Positions 6,992-16,125 are shown, numbered from the stretch's first letter. The stretch is DNA of 50,295 nucleotides from Methanomassiliicoccales archaeon RumEn M1 (GCA_001421185.1 LJKK01000030.1:1-50295); one strand, 5' to 3'. Made by a program: numbers and translations. Notes: generated by a model from the letters alone, not told the origin.

Positions 6992-8233
6992 ATGGTATAC
7001 GAAACTGGAGACATCGCATGGATGTTGGTCTCGGCGGCCTTGGTCCTTATCATGACCCCGGCGGTCGGCTTCTTCTATGGTGGCATGCTTCGAAAGAGCA
7101 GCATGCTGTCCATTCTGGGGCAGACGATCATCATCATGGGTATTGCGACCATTGTCTGGGTCACGTTCGGTTTTTCACTGGCGTTCGGTCCAGACAGTGC
7201 GGGGCTGGTTGGTAACTTCGACTTCGCCTTCCTCAATGGAATCGGTGTTGGAGCGGAGCCACCGGCCCTATCGTACTTCCCGACCACGGTCCCGCCCCTG
7301 CTATATATGATGTTCCAGGGCATGTTCGCCATCATCACCGTTGCGCTCATCATCGGCGGCATCGCCGAGAGGATGAGGCTACGCTCCCTGGCCATCTTCC
7401 TAGCCATCTGGGTCGTCCTGATCTACCCCCTGGTGGCCCACTGGGTATGGGGCGGCGGTTGGATCCACCAGCTTGGCGCCCTGGACTTCGCCGGCGGCAC
7501 CGTGGTGCACATCTCCGCCGGCGCTGCTGTCCTGGCAGCGACCCTGGTCATCGGCAAGAGGATGTCGGCGCAGAGGGGCGAGGTCGATCAACCGCATAAC
7601 ATCCCGTTCGTGGTCCTCGGCGGCGCCCTGCTATGGTTCGGCTGGTTCGGCTTCAACGGCGGCTCCGCCCTCGGTGCGAACGAGATAGCCGTTAACGCCT
7701 TGGTGACAACCCAGATCGCCGCGGCAACGGCCGGCGTTTCCTGGGGGCTGATCAGCTATCTGCACCTCGGCCGGACCTCGGTCATGGGCATGATCACCGG
7801 CGCGGTGGTTGGCCTGGTCGCTATAACTCCAGCTGCTGGCTTCGTGGACGTCTATGGCGCGCTAGCCATCGGCGCCGTCTCTCCGCTGTTCAGCTATGCA
7901 GCGATACAGATACGCCGGCGGCTGGGCTTCGACGACGCTTTGGACGTCTGGGCATGCCACGGTGTGGGCGGTACCGTTGGCGCCGTGGCGACCGGCCTGC
8001 TTGCGACCAGCGCCGTGAATGCCTCCATACCGAACGGCCTGCTGTATGGCGGCAGTATCGACCTGCTGGCCATACAACTGCTGGCAGTGGGCGTGGTGTG
8101 GGCCTTCGTCTTCGCGGCGACCTACGCCATCATGTGGGCGATAACCAAGGCGATGCCCGACTGGAAGATGACCCGCGAGGAGGAGCGTATAGGCCCCGAC
8201 ATCGTGCAGCACGGTGAGAGCGCCTATTCATGA
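6992..8233 (+). CDS. amt: Ammonium transporter Amt
   Basis: The 413-residue protein has about 11 membrane helices and clear Amt/Rh signatures. These are GFFYGGMLRKSS near the N-terminus, the first pore histidine in FAGGTVVHISAG, the helix WFGWFGFNGGSAL, and the second pore histidine region DVWACHGVGGTVGA. The ATG at 6992 is preferred over the GTG at 6983 because a GAGGTG ribosome site lies 5 nt before it. It imports ammonium or ammonia across the cytoplasmic membrane. glnK follows 10 nt downstream, the usual arrangement for gating by a P-II protein. Confidence 0.96.
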   Translation: MVYETGDIAWMLVSAALVLIMTPAVGFFYGGMLRKSSMLSILGQTIIIMGIATIVWVTFGFSLAFGPDSAGLVGNFDFAFLNGIGVGAEPPALSYFPTTVPPLLYMMFQGMFAIITVALIIGGIAERMRLRSLAIFLAIWVVLIYPLVAHWVWGGGWIHQLGALDFAGGTVVHISAGAAVLAATLVIGKRMSAQRGEVDQPHNIPFVVLGGALLWFGWFGFNGGSALGANEIAVNALVTTQIAAATAGVSWGLISYLHLGRTSVMGMITGAVVGLVAITPAAGFVDVYGALAIGAVSPLFSYAAIQIRRRLGFDDALDVWACHGVGGTVGAVATGLLATSAVNASIPNGLLYGGSIDLLAIQLLAVGVVWAFVFAATYAIMWAITKAMPDWKMTREEERIGPDIVQHGESAYS

Positions 8234-8243
8234 GGTGTGCGAC

Positions 8244-8582
8244 ATGAAGAAGATCGAAGCGGTGATACGGCCAGAGAGGCTGAACCATGTGAAGACCGCC
8301 CTGCAGGACGTGGGCGTATCGGGAATGACCGTGATGGAGGTCCACGGCCGGGGCGAACAGAAGGGCTTCGAGTTCATCAACCGCGCCGGCAAGTATCGGG
8401 TGGACCTCCTCCCCAAGACGCTGATCGAGGTGGTCGTCCGTGATGAGGACGCCGACCAAGTGGTCGACGCCCTCGTGAGGTGCGCCCGTACCGGCGAGAT
8501 CGGGGATGGAAAGGTGTTCGTCACCTCGGTGGAGCGGTGCGTGCGCATCCGCACCGGGGAGGAGGACGACGTCGCGCTTTGA
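8244..8582 (+). CDS. glnK: Nitrogen regulatory protein P-II (GlnK)
   Basis: The 112-residue protein is full-length P-II. The T-loop spans about residues 37-55 and keeps Tyr51, while position 46 is Asn instead of Tyr. The B-loop signature TGEIGDGKVFV binds ATP/ADP, and VDLLPKT ends the T-loop region. The start ATG at 8244 has GAGGTG overlapping the amt stop, so translation is coupled. The role is to block Amt under nitrogen-sufficient conditions by inserting the T-loop in the pore, with 2-oxoglutarate and ATP/ADP as signals (family knowledge). Confidence 0.96.
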   Translation: MKKIEAVIRPERLNHVKTALQDVGVSGMTVMEVHGRGEQKGFEFINRAGKYRVDLLPKTLIEVVVRDEDADQVVDALVRCARTGEIGDGKVFVTSVERCVRIRTGEEDDVAL

Positions 8583-8611
8583 CTATGACTTCCTCCTATC
8601 CTCTTCAAACC

Positions 8612-8627
8612 CCTTCCCTATTTTTTT
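8612..8627 (+). terminator. T-rich terminator of amt-glnK; region to 9002 otherwise empty
   Basis: CCCTTCCCTA followed by seven T (8621-8627) lies 38 nt after the glnK stop, matching archaeal oligo-T termination. The remaining intergenic stretch to 9002 holds no supported gene. Its right end carries the TATA box TTTATAAT (8948-8955) for the next gene. Confidence 0.5.
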
Positions 8628-9002
8628 ACATCGATCGTCACGATGTGCCCGAATCACCAAGGTGATGAGGTCGAACGGACCGCGCGTGACGCGTTTTCTC
8701 GGGATCGTTCTTGGCGACCATATGGAGCAAAGCATCCCGAAGCGATCGGAAATGGCGAACGCGCTTCCTCCCGTAATGCTCTACTGTCCTCCTGCCCATG
8801 GACGATCATGCCTCAATACCACTCCCTTTCCTTACCGACCTCCGTTGTTCCATACGGTCGATGAGATCACAGACCGACGGCCGGCGTGGCGAATGGCGTC
8901 ATCGTATCGAACACGTGGCCCAATCCCGCTTTTGTCTGGACTATCGATTTATAATGCGGGGTAGGGCTGGAACCATCTAGCACAGCCAAAGGAGGCATAG
9001 AT

Positions 9003-10034
9003 GTGACCCACCACTATTCAGGACCGAACTTTGGTTTCCCGCGAGGAGATGCTCGTCTGGACCTCACCGACCTCTTCGCGTTCCCCAAGCGTGATGATGC
9101 CAGCAAATCGATCGTCATCATGAATGCGCACCCCTCGCACTCCCTCGATCCAACTGAACCGACCACCGACGAGCCCTTTGCGCCGGAGGCGATCTACGAG
9201 TTGAGGATCGATACGAATGGGGACATGAAGGCGGACATCGCGTATCGAGCGCGCTTCAAGTACGGAGAGGAAGGAGCGATGACGGCTACCATTCGTCTAG
9301 CGGAGGGGCAAGAGGCCGCTGGCAGAGGCGAAGTCGGGGAGATCATCTTCGAGGGGGCGCCCGTATCGATGGGTCGTGATGCGAAGGTGACAACGTCCGG
9401 CGAGTACCGTCTGTTCGCCGGCTGGCGCAGCGATCCCTTCTTCTTCGACATCGTCGGCGTCCAAAACAACATGCAGTTCACCGGAGATGACTGGTTCGCC
9501 GACAAGGATGTGTGCAGCATCGCAATGGAGATCCCCGTGAGCGCCATCGGCGGGGGAGCGAGGTTGAACCTGTGGCATCGCTCCCTGGTGCAGGTCGATG
9601 GCAAATGGGTCCAGGCGGACCGGGGCGCGCGACCGACCCAGACGCCGTTCCTGGCCGAGGCCGAGAGGGAGACGTACCTTGATGGGGAGCCGGCGCAGGA
9701 CGAGAGGTTCGTGCCGATGTTCGCGCACGCCCTGGAACAATCTGGCGGATATACACGTGAAGGCGCGGAGGCGGCGGCCAGGAGCCTCCTGCCTGACGTT
9801 CTGCCGTACGATCCCAAGAGACCGGCGGCTTATCCCGGAAACGGGCGGATGCCCCGAGACGACGCCAAGGACGTTTTCCTGACGGTTTTCAACGGCAGGC
9901 TGACGTGGGACAAGTGCGGTCCACACACCGACATGCTGGACGAGCTCCCATACCTCGGTCCACCGCACAGGGACCGAGCCATTGGCGCGGAGGCCGGGAG
10001 AGGCCGTTCGACCGTTCAGGTCGTGGGGAGGTAA
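9003..10034 (+). CDS. DUF4331 family protein (first copy)
   Basis: The protein has 343 residues. The start is a GTG with GGAGG 7 nt upstream and a TATA box at 8948-8955. The family pattern includes an N-terminal DARLDLTDLFAF, a VIMNAHPS segment, YELRIDTNGDMKADIAYR, the GWRSDPFFFDIVGVQNNMQF region, and a C-terminal DELPYLGPPH. DUF4331 proteins are found in bacteria and archaea and have no established function. There is no signal peptide, so it is probably cytoplasmic. The aspartates in the DTNGD repeat recall calcium-binding loops (inference). A second, divergent copy is at 15130-16125. Confidence 0.9.
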   Translation: MTHHYSGPNFGFPRGDARLDLTDLFAFPKRDDASKSIVIMNAHPSHSLDPTEPTTDEPFAPEAIYELRIDTNGDMKADIAYRARFKYGEEGAMTATIRLAEGQEAAGRGEVGEIIFEGAPVSMGRDAKVTTSGEYRLFAGWRSDPFFFDIVGVQNNMQFTGDDWFADKDVCSIAMEIPVSAIGGGARLNLWHRSLVQVDGKWVQADRGARPTQTPFLAEAERETYLDGEPAQDERFVPMFAHALEQSGGYTREGAEAAARSLLPDVLPYDPKRPAAYPGNGRMPRDDAKDVFLTVFNGRLTWDKCGPHTDMLDELPYLGPPHRDRAIGAEAGRGRSTVQVVGR

Positions 10035-10100
10035 GGTCGAGCGTCATCTCGGCAAGTGATCGAGCGTTGGCCTGTACCACGAGAACAACAGATAATTCCT

Positions 10101-10128
10101 CGAGGATGGTACCATCGTTCCATCCTCG
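10101..10128. terminator. 9-bp inverted repeat 3' of the DUF4331 gene
   Basis: CGAGGATGG (10101-10109) and CCATCCTCG (10120-10128) are perfectly complementary around a 10-nt loop. The hairpin starts 67 nt after the DUF4331 stop, between that gene and a converging gene. It lacks a T-run, so it may be an RNA stabiliser or a DNA-binding site instead of a terminator. Confidence 0.4.
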
Positions 10129-10240
10129 CGTTCCATCGATCACTCAGGAGGGGCGAATCGCTTTGGTTGAGCGAAGGCCATAGTGTTCAAAACATCGCCA
10201 TGATCTCAGGATGAAAAGCGGGGAAAAGGTTTCCGAACAG

Positions 10241-10522
10241 TCACTTCCTCTCGTCCTCATTCACTGGCTTGACATCATCTAGCCTGTAGTTCCTCGCCGG
10301 TTCGCTATCCGGACCTTGCTTGAGGAAGTAGTATGGTATGGCCGCTAGGACCCCCATTATGGCCAACGCCGCCACCAGGAAGAGGATGATGGCCATGATC
10401 AGGAGCATCGCCTCCATCACCATGGGGAGGTTCAATCCCACCAGCAGGGCCAGCGCCATGATCCCTACTCCCACCAACAGGAGTACGAACGCATCCTTGG
10501 CACGGGCGCTCAGCTCAAACAC
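10241..10522 (-). CDS. Small membrane protein with two predicted helices
   Basis: The protein has 93 residues, with hydrophobic segments at about 11-31 and 37-67 and then a charged tail (GPDSEPARNYRLDD...). The start overlaps the end of the upstream AIM24-type gene by 8 nt, so the two are translationally coupled. I recognise no family. The coupling suggests it is a membrane partner for the AIM24-type protein (inference). Confidence 0.75.
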   Translation of the reverse strand: MFELSARAKDAFVLLLVGVGIMALALLVGLNLPMVMEAMLLIMAIILFLVAALAIMGVLAAIPYYFLKQGPDSEPARNYRLDDVKPVNEDERK

Positions 10523-11219
10523 CTATTCTGATGCCGCCCGAGTCGTTCTTGGGTAGGAAGGGCACGAGCGAATTGGCCAGCTTGCTGAGGGTCATCGATT
10601 GCAGTATGATGCGGCCCGGCCCTCTCAGGGAGGTGACGAAGAGGCCTTCGCCGCCGAACAGGGCGGTCTTGATGCCTCCGATGGCCTGTATGTCATAGGA
10701 GACGCTTGACTCCCAGGCCACGGTGTGAGCGGTGGACACCTTCATTATCTGTCCCGGCTGGAGGTCGTACTCGATGAAGTCCCCGCAGCCGTTGATGAAC
10801 GCGGTGCCCTCCCCTCTCAATGACTGAAGGATCAGCCCCTCTCCCCCGAACAGGGTCGCGCCGAACTTCCTCTGGAAGGCGATGTCCATATCGACCGACT
10901 TCTCGGCCGCCAGGAAGGCGGACTTCTGCAGGATCCAGTGCTTCCCGCCGCGGAGGTCGAGGGCCATTACCTTGCCTGGGACCTCGCCGGCGAACCCGAC
11001 CAGGCCGGGGCCGCCATCGGCGTGGAAGTTGGTGACGAAGAACGATTCGCCGGTGAGGGAGCGCTTAAGGCCTTTGAGCAGTCCTCCGGCGGCCTTGGCC
11101 TCCATGCGTACGTTGCCGCTCATGTAGACCATGCTTCCCGCCTCCGAATACATTATCTCGCCCGGTCCGAACTCTACGTTAACGAACTGGAGATTGTCAC
11201 CCGTGATCGTGTACTTCAT
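10515..11219 (-). CDS. AIM24 / TIGR00266 family protein
   Basis: The 234-residue protein is made of repeated glycine-rich beta segments. Marks are FGPGEIMYSEAGSMVYMSGNV near the N-terminus, FGGEGLILQSLRGEGTAFI in the middle and FGGEGLFVTSLRGPGRIIL near the C-terminus. This is the tryptophan-RNA-binding-attenuator-like fold of the AIM24 family, named for yeast mitochondrial Aim24. Function in prokaryotes is unknown. A TATA-like AATTTAATAAT lies just upstream (about 11248-11258). It is followed by and coupled to a small membrane protein. Confidence 0.9.
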   Translation of the reverse strand: MKYTITGDNLQFVNVEFGPGEIMYSEAGSMVYMSGNVRMEAKAAGGLLKGLKRSLTGESFFVTNFHADGGPGLVGFAGEVPGKVMALDLRGGKHWILQKSAFLAAEKSVDMDIAFQRKFGATLFGGEGLILQSLRGEGTAFINGCGDFIEYDLQPGQIMKVSTAHTVAWESSVSYDIQAIGGIKTALFGGEGLFVTSLRGPGRIILQSMTLSKLANSLVPFLPKNDSGGIRIGV

Positions 11220-11252
11220 GTAAGGTCCCAGAGATTGTATGAGATTATTAAA

Positions 11253-11717
11253 TTAATTCAGTTTCACGTTCCTCAAGATATGAAAAAGAAAGGCGATGCG
11301 ACTCGCATGGACGAGGGAGCTGAGCGCGAACACCAAGGATCCGACGATGAAGACCCGCTTCAGCGCCCCGCTGTCGGAGATCTTGCCAAAGATGAGGATC
11401 AGGCCTGCCAGGACCATTAGATGGACGGTCACTATCCAGGAGACGGCCCCGGCATCTCCGCCGAGATCCTCGCTGATGACCGGGAGGGCAACATTCACTA
11501 TCGAACCGTCCAGCCCGTCCATGAACATTGCCAGTGCTGCGATGAGCAGTATCGCGTACTGGCCCTTATTGCTCATGGACGCAACGGTAATCAACGTCTT
11601 GACCGGTTTGATTTTTTCAGTAAATCTGTATGACCACTTTTTGGCCACAGGGCCTACAGGGGGCGGGTCGGCCAAGTACTGCCCATCCTTCAAAAGTTCC
11701 CGGTACTGGATCCTCAT
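11253..11717 (-). pseudogene. Truncated MFS drug-transporter (DHA2-like) remnant
   Basis: The frame encodes the first three membrane helices of an MFS transporter: an AMFMDGLDGSIVNVALP helix 1 motif, SWIVTVHLMVLAG helix 2, and KISDSGALKRVFIVGS as a degenerate motif A plus helix 3. It stops after about 100 residues of a family normally over 400 long. No continuation is present in any frame before the AIM24 gene begins at 11219, so the rest is deleted. The start is uncertain. The ATG at 11717 comes 1 nt after the methyltransferase stop, whereas the ATG at 11576 gives a normal MFS N-terminus. Confidence 0.65.
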
Positions 11718-11718
11718 G

Positions 11719-12476
11719 TCAGACTTTTATCGCCCAGACCAGACCAGCGGTCTCGAAGCTCAGCCGCTTTCTATGGATCCCTTCGAAGCCGTGACCTCTT
11801 AGGGTTTCCGTTAAAGCATCGAACCATCGCGTTCGGCGGATCAATCCCGTCAGTCCATCCTCAAATACAGTGTGGAATTCTGGATAGAGTACGGGACCGA
11901 CCCGGTTCATCGCCCAGGTGTATGCCTGCCATGCGCTGAGGTATAATGGGTTCGTCGGCAGAGTGAAATCGTGGGCGATGAAAATGCCGTCCCTCTTTAG
12001 GTGAGGCGTTATGTTGCCGAGTAGTCGGTCCGCATCGACGTATTTGGCAAGATATGAGGAGACCACGGCGTCGAACTCCCCCTCCAGGGGGACCGTCTCA
12101 GCGTTCCCGAGCATTGGTTGGGCCGTGATCCAAGGCTTACGTCTCAACCTCTCCTCGTATTCCTCTAGGTAGTCAGGCGTTATGTCCACGCCCACTATCT
12201 GCACACGAGGATCTCTCATCGCCAAGCGCTCGGTGAGTATACCAGTGCCGCAGCCAAGGTCCAGCACCCGCCCCGAACGGGGGACAAGCTTCACTATCTC
12301 CTCCTTCCAACGTTCGTCCAGCCCTAGAGTGAATGTTCTGACGACCTTGTCGTAGCTCTTGCCGGTCCCCGAGAAGAAGGATCTGACCAGACCTTCCCTG
12401 GCAATAGGTAAATCTCCGCCGTTCGTCGCTAACGCCCAGTTGAACAGGAGGGCTCGTCTACCTTATCCTTTCTCAT
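11719..12476 (-). CDS. Class I SAM methyltransferase, split by a 1-base deletion
   Basis: Motif I VLDLGCGTG, the acidic strand-2 end (GVDITPDYLEEY) and the DAVVSSYLAKY motif identify a UbiE-like small-molecule methyltransferase. Conserved-looking coding sequence continues upstream of the first usable internal start (GTG at 12294) through REGLVRSFFSGTGKSYD and LLFNWALATNGG, without any start codon. It joins an ATG at 12476 (MRKDKVDEP) if one base is restored in the GGG run at 12450-12452. The corrected length is 252 residues. The gene follows the glycosyltransferase by 13 nt and precedes an MFS remnant, suggesting a former natural-product or glycolipid operon (inference). Confidence 0.75.
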
Positions 12477-12489
12477 CGGCCTCGGGACG

Positions 12490-13686
12490 TCATGGTCTGT
12501 CAAGGACCCCTATGATATGCTCCGCGGCCTTTCTGGCCCCGTCCAACGGCAGGGGCGGATACGCGACCTTCCTGCCGATGTTCTCCACGATGGCATCGGC
12601 AAGCGTTCGAGGGTTCGTCTGTGAGTAGGTCATCCTGAGGACCGCTCCTCGCCTCAGGTTCGAGCTGGAGACGTGAACGCTTTGTTCAAAGTGAGCTTCC
12701 ACCGGGAAGTAGATGAACGGTCGGTCCAGGGCGATCAGCTCTAACGATGTCGTCGCGCCGGCAGTGGTGACCGCGATGTCGCATGCCGCCAGGTGCCTGT
12801 ACAGCTCTGGCACATATCCCTTGACCATCACTCCCTCCGATGCGTCCAGTTCGCTCGGCTCGATTCTCGGGCCGCTGACCACGACCATTCTAGCCTGCGG
12901 CAGTCTTTCTCTCACCAACGGATAGGCCTGGATGCACAGCTCGAGAAGCGGCCGGCCTACCGACGTACCGCCGGCGGTGCAGACTATCAGGGGCTCCGCT
13001 CCGTAACCTAGCGACTCGCGCACCTTTGCCCTGTCCCGAAGGTCACCAGGCCGGAAGGGCAGGATATATCCAATATGGTCCACCTCAAGTCCCTCGAACG
13101 ATGGCGTGCCGGCGCTCCATCCGTTCATGGACACATCCTCGGGGACGCCGATGAAGAGGCATTTGGCCACCATGTCCCGGTCCTTCATGGCTCGATACCA
13201 GACGCTGTTCGCATACCTCGCATAGGTGCGCTCGAGAGGGTTCTCGCTCATCGGCTCGAAGCCGAGGAAGTCCGTGATGAGAACGAGCCTCGCCTTTTTC
13301 AATATCGATCGGTCCCGCTGGATCGCCTCCAGAAGGTCGAAGGTCTCGTCACCGACGACGAGGTCGGCCTCCTCCCTTTTCACGACGTCCCGGCAGGCCG
13401 CCGCGTTGGCGGCCGCATCCTGCATCATGTCCACCCCGATCATGGTCATGTTGGCGCGGAGGTCCCTGGAACCCTTCTCTACCTTGTCAGTGCCGTAGGA
13501 CACATTGGCGGATTCCGGGGCGACGACCTCGCCGGCGGCCTTGAGCACCGAGCGGGCCGGCTCATCGGCAAGCCATATGATGTCGGTGTCGGGCCTCCTC
13601 GCGCGGATCTCGCGGGCGATCTCAAGGTCCCTGCCCACGTGCCCGAGGCCTATGGAGCCGCTGATGAAGAGCACCTTCTTTCTCAA
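12490..13686 (-). CDS. GT28/MurG-like glycosyltransferase
   Basis: The protein has 398 residues. The N-terminal Rossmann half begins VLFISGSIGLGHVGRD, a glycine-rich acceptor-side loop. The C-terminal half has the donor-binding features TAGGTSVGRPLL, VKGYVPELYRHLAACDIAVTTAGATT and the LIALDRPFIYFP motif typical of UDP-sugar GT28 enzymes. Donor and acceptor cannot be read from sequence. The start is a TTG at 13686, supported by GGGAGGAGG just upstream and by the N-terminal strand following at once. TATA is near 13764-13774. It is first in a group with a methyltransferase and an MFS remnant. Confidence 0.88.
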   Translation of the reverse strand: MRKKVLFISGSIGLGHVGRDLEIAREIRARRPDTDIIWLADEPARSVLKAAGEVVAPESANVSYGTDKVEKGSRDLRANMTMIGVDMMQDAAANAAACRDVVKREEADLVVGDETFDLLEAIQRDRSILKKARLVLITDFLGFEPMSENPLERTYARYANSVWYRAMKDRDMVAKCLFIGVPEDVSMNGWSAGTPSFEGLEVDHIGYILPFRPGDLRDRAKVRESLGYGAEPLIVCTAGGTSVGRPLLELCIQAYPLVRERLPQARMVVVSGPRIEPSELDASEGVMVKGYVPELYRHLAACDIAVTTAGATTSLELIALDRPFIYFPVEAHFEQSVHVSSSNLRRGAVLRMTYSQTNPRTLADAIVENIGRKVAYPPLPLDGARKAAEHIIGVLDRP

Positions 13687-13831
13687 ATCGCCTCCTCCCA
13701 GACCTTACATGTTTCTGACGCTCGCGATGGCGCGTGCACCTCGAACGATCGTATGGTGGACCGTAATAATAACCCGTTCAACTTTGGTTTCCGGATGAAG
13801 GGACGGACGTCGATAACGATGCTGATACGCC

Positions 13832-14515
13832 TCATCGCACCGAGCGCAGCACCGTCGCCGCCTCGTCCTCGGTGAGGTCGTACCAGTTCCGGTATGCGTC
13901 GGCCACCGCGAACGGCCCGCCCCTGATGTTCAGGCAGATGAGCAGATCGCTCTCCTCGGCCACCATACGAACAGTGGCTGCCGCTCCGGTCGGAACGGCC
14001 ACGATGATCTTCCGGGGATCTTCCCTCCTCCCCTCTGCAATAGCCGCCAGCATGGTGTATCCGGACGCCAGACCGTCGTCGACCAAGACCACCGTCCTCC
14101 CCTTCAACGGCTCGCGTTCGCGGTCGCCGAGCAAGGACCTCTGCCGGGAACGCCCCTCCCTCATGGCCTTGTCCTTAGCTTCCTTGATGTCATCGGCGGA
14201 GAGGCCAAGGCCGGCCAAGAGCGGACGGTTCAGGAACATCTCCCCGCCCATCGTCACCGCGCCGAAGCCCGCCTCGGGGTTGAACGGTATCTGCAGCTTC
14301 CGAACGATGATGAGGTCCATCGTCAGGCCGAGCTCGCGGGCGATGGCCGCGGCGACGGGCACGCCTCCCGAAGGTATGGCCAGTATGATGGCGTCACCAT
14401 CCACGTGCTCCCTCAACACATCCGCCAGGGCGCGGCCAGCATCATCCCTGTCCTCGAAGACGAAGCTACGCCCTCTCATACGGGGGTCTTCAACGACCTG
14501 GGCGCACATGGGCAT
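13832..14515 (-). CDS. Phosphoribosyltransferase-domain protein
   Basis: The protein has 227 residues of the type-I PRTase fold. The PRPP loop is TVVLVDDGLASGYT (141-154), and the N-terminal AIPSGGVPVAAAIA is the conserved loop after strand 1. It belongs to the family often annotated as putative phosphoribosyl transferase (COG1926), whose substrate is unknown. The start is either ATG 14515 or ATG 14479. A TATA-like CTTTAAT near 14534-14542 places the transcript start close to 14513, slightly favouring the downstream ATG as translated start. Confidence 0.88.
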   Translation of the reverse strand: MPMCAQVVEDPRMRGRSFVFEDRDDAGRALADVLREHVDGDAIILAIPSGGVPVAAAIARELGLTMDLIIVRKLQIPFNPEAGFGAVTMGGEMFLNRPLLAGLGLSADDIKEAKDKAMREGRSRQRSLLGDREREPLKGRTVVLVDDGLASGYTMLAAIAEGRREDPRKIIVAVPTGAAATVRMVAEESDLLICLNIRGGPFAVADAYRNWYDLTEDEAATVLRSVR

Positions 14516-14605
14516 TATTGTCGTTCTTCGATAGATTAAAGGGTTTGGTCGTCGGCAAGATATGGCATGATCGAGGTATCGATGAAATCCTCGTCGAGAT
14601 GGTGT

Positions 14606-14938
14606 TCAATCGACTATGAACTCAACATCGTTGGCCTTGTTATTGCGCGCGTTGCTGCGCGAGATCATGCCCGCCTCCATCCACCCGGCGCTGATCACTC
14701 CCGCCGGGGCAAGGCAGTTGGCCGACATGCGGCAATTACGATAGCGGTCCACTATCCCGCTCTTGGCCTTATCCGTCAGGTCCTCCAGAGAGATCCTCTC
14801 CAAGCCTTCGGCGAACTCTTGGACGTTGACGCAGTCGCTTTCTATCCGGCAGCTGAAATCGCCGTCCTCGGTCATATCGACGGTTATGTGATGAGTCTTT
14901 CCGCACAAGCGCATGTTGACCTTTACCTTTGACGTCAT
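14606..14938 (-). CDS. DUF6951-like protein
   Basis: The 110-residue protein has the pattern CGKTHHITVDMTEDGDFSC, IESDCVNVQEFAEGL and NCLAPAGVISAGWMEAGMISRSNA, which I recognise as a small cysteine-containing family (DUF6951) found mainly in methanogens and relatives. Conserved cysteines at C15, C33, C39, C72 and C78 suggest metal or cluster binding (inference). The ATG at 14938 is chosen over the GTG 9 nt upstream because GAGGTG sits 6 nt before it. Function unknown. Confidence 0.75.
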   Translation of the reverse strand: MTSKVKVNMRLCGKTHHITVDMTEDGDFSCRIESDCVNVQEFAEGLERISLEDLTDKAKSGIVDRYRNCRMSANCLAPAGVISAGWMEAGMISRSNARNNKANDVEFIVD

Positions 14939-15129
14939 CTTGATCACCTCAGGAGCCTGCTCTAGTCAAACGTCCTTCAGGACATGCCTGTCCAGATGGT
15001 TCCACCTCACCGGAAGGTCGGCGGGCCATATCATCTTATCCGCGAACGCGGGTCTTCTGGTGTAACGCCTCATAGAAAGACGCAGTGTTGTCACGAGAGC
15101 ACGTTCACGGACCATCCTGACCGGTAGCG

Positions 15130-16125
15130 CTAGGGCGAACGCCGTTGTGACGCTTCGGCCAGGGCCTCTATCGTCTGCTGACCGGGATGCGGCGGGCCCA
15201 GATAAGGGAACTCATCCAGCAGGTCATCGTGCGGTCCAACCTCATCCGAGGTGATCTTTCCATTCGTGATCAGGGCCAGCTGGTGATCGATGATGTCGTC
15301 CGAAAGCGTCCTGCCGTTCGGATACCTCGTGGGGCTGGACAGCTTATACTCGAGGATGTCCGGCAGCAGCCGCAGGGCCTCTTGGCGAGCGCTGTCCATA
15401 TCGCGGCCATGCGAGGCCAATAGTTCGGCGATCTGGTCAGCGAAGAGCTCGCGGTCCTGTGCTGGCTCGGAGTGGTTGAAAAGATCCTTGTCCTTGATGA
15501 ACGCCACGTTCATGAACGGGTGCCCCATCCGGTCCACCTGGAACAGGGGGTCCCCTTCGTGGGGGGCCAGCACGCGGGCCCAGACGCCTATCTTCGAGGC
15601 TTCGAAGACCTCGTTGGGCACCTCCAATATCACGCTGAACACGTTCTTGTCCAGGAAATGGTCGTTGCCGGTGAACTGCATGGCATTCAGATACCCGGCC
15701 AGGTCGAAGAAGAAAGGGTCGCTGCGCATCCCGATGAACAATCGATGCCCTCCAACCTCGGTCTCGTTCGCTCCGGCACCAAAGTTCACGAGCACGTTCT
15801 TGAAGAGCGCGTCCCCTTGCCTCACGTCCCTCACCGCATCGCCCCTGGCCATGTGGACGTTCGCCAGCTGCCTTCTGTTCTCCATTTGGGAGAAGGTGAA
15901 ACGATAAGCGATTTCGGCCCTCGCGTCCGAATTGGTATCTATCAGGACCTCATAGATCGCCTCGGGATGGAACTCGTCGGCCCCTGACGGGGCGAAGGGA
16001 TTTACGTTGAGGACGAGGACCGTCCTGTCGGGATCGTCCGGTTGCTTGAAGACATAGACGTCGCAGATGTCCAATCGAGGGTCCATCCCGGGCGATCCCC
16101 CGGGTGCGTCCAAGTGGTCCGACAT
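15130..16125 (-). CDS. DUF4331 family protein (second copy)
   Basis: The 331-residue protein shares the full architecture of the 9003-10034 protein: DPRLDICDVYVF, VLNVNPFAP, YEVLIDTNSDARAEIAYR, GMRSDPFFFDLAGYLNAMQF and C-terminal DEFPYLGPPHPG. GGAGGT lies 9 nt before the ATG and a TATA box (CTATTAATAA, rc of about 16163-16172) about 40 nt upstream. Divergence from the first copy is high outside the motifs, so the duplication is old or the two were acquired separately. Function unknown, no signal peptide. Confidence 0.9.
   Translation of the reverse strand: MSDHLDAPGGSPGMDPRLDICDVYVFKQPDDPDRTVLVLNVNPFAPSGADEFHPEAIYEVLIDTNSDARAEIAYRFTFSQMENRRQLANVHMARGDAVRDVRQGDALFKNVLVNFGAGANETEVGGHRLFIGMRSDPFFFDLAGYLNAMQFTGNDHFLDKNVFSVILEVPNEVFEASKIGVWARVLAPHEGDPLFQVDRMGHPFMNVAFIKDKDLFNHSEPAQDRELFADQIAELLASHGRDMDSARQEALRLLPDILEYKLSSPTRYPNGRTLSDDIIDHQLALITNGKITSDEVGPHDDLLDEFPYLGPPHPGQQTIEALAEASQRRSP

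Noticed and set aside
12490-13875. Open frames on the plus strand through the glycosyltransferase gene
   Set aside because: Arginine/proline-rich shadow sequence with no domain. The minus strand carries a full GT28 protein.
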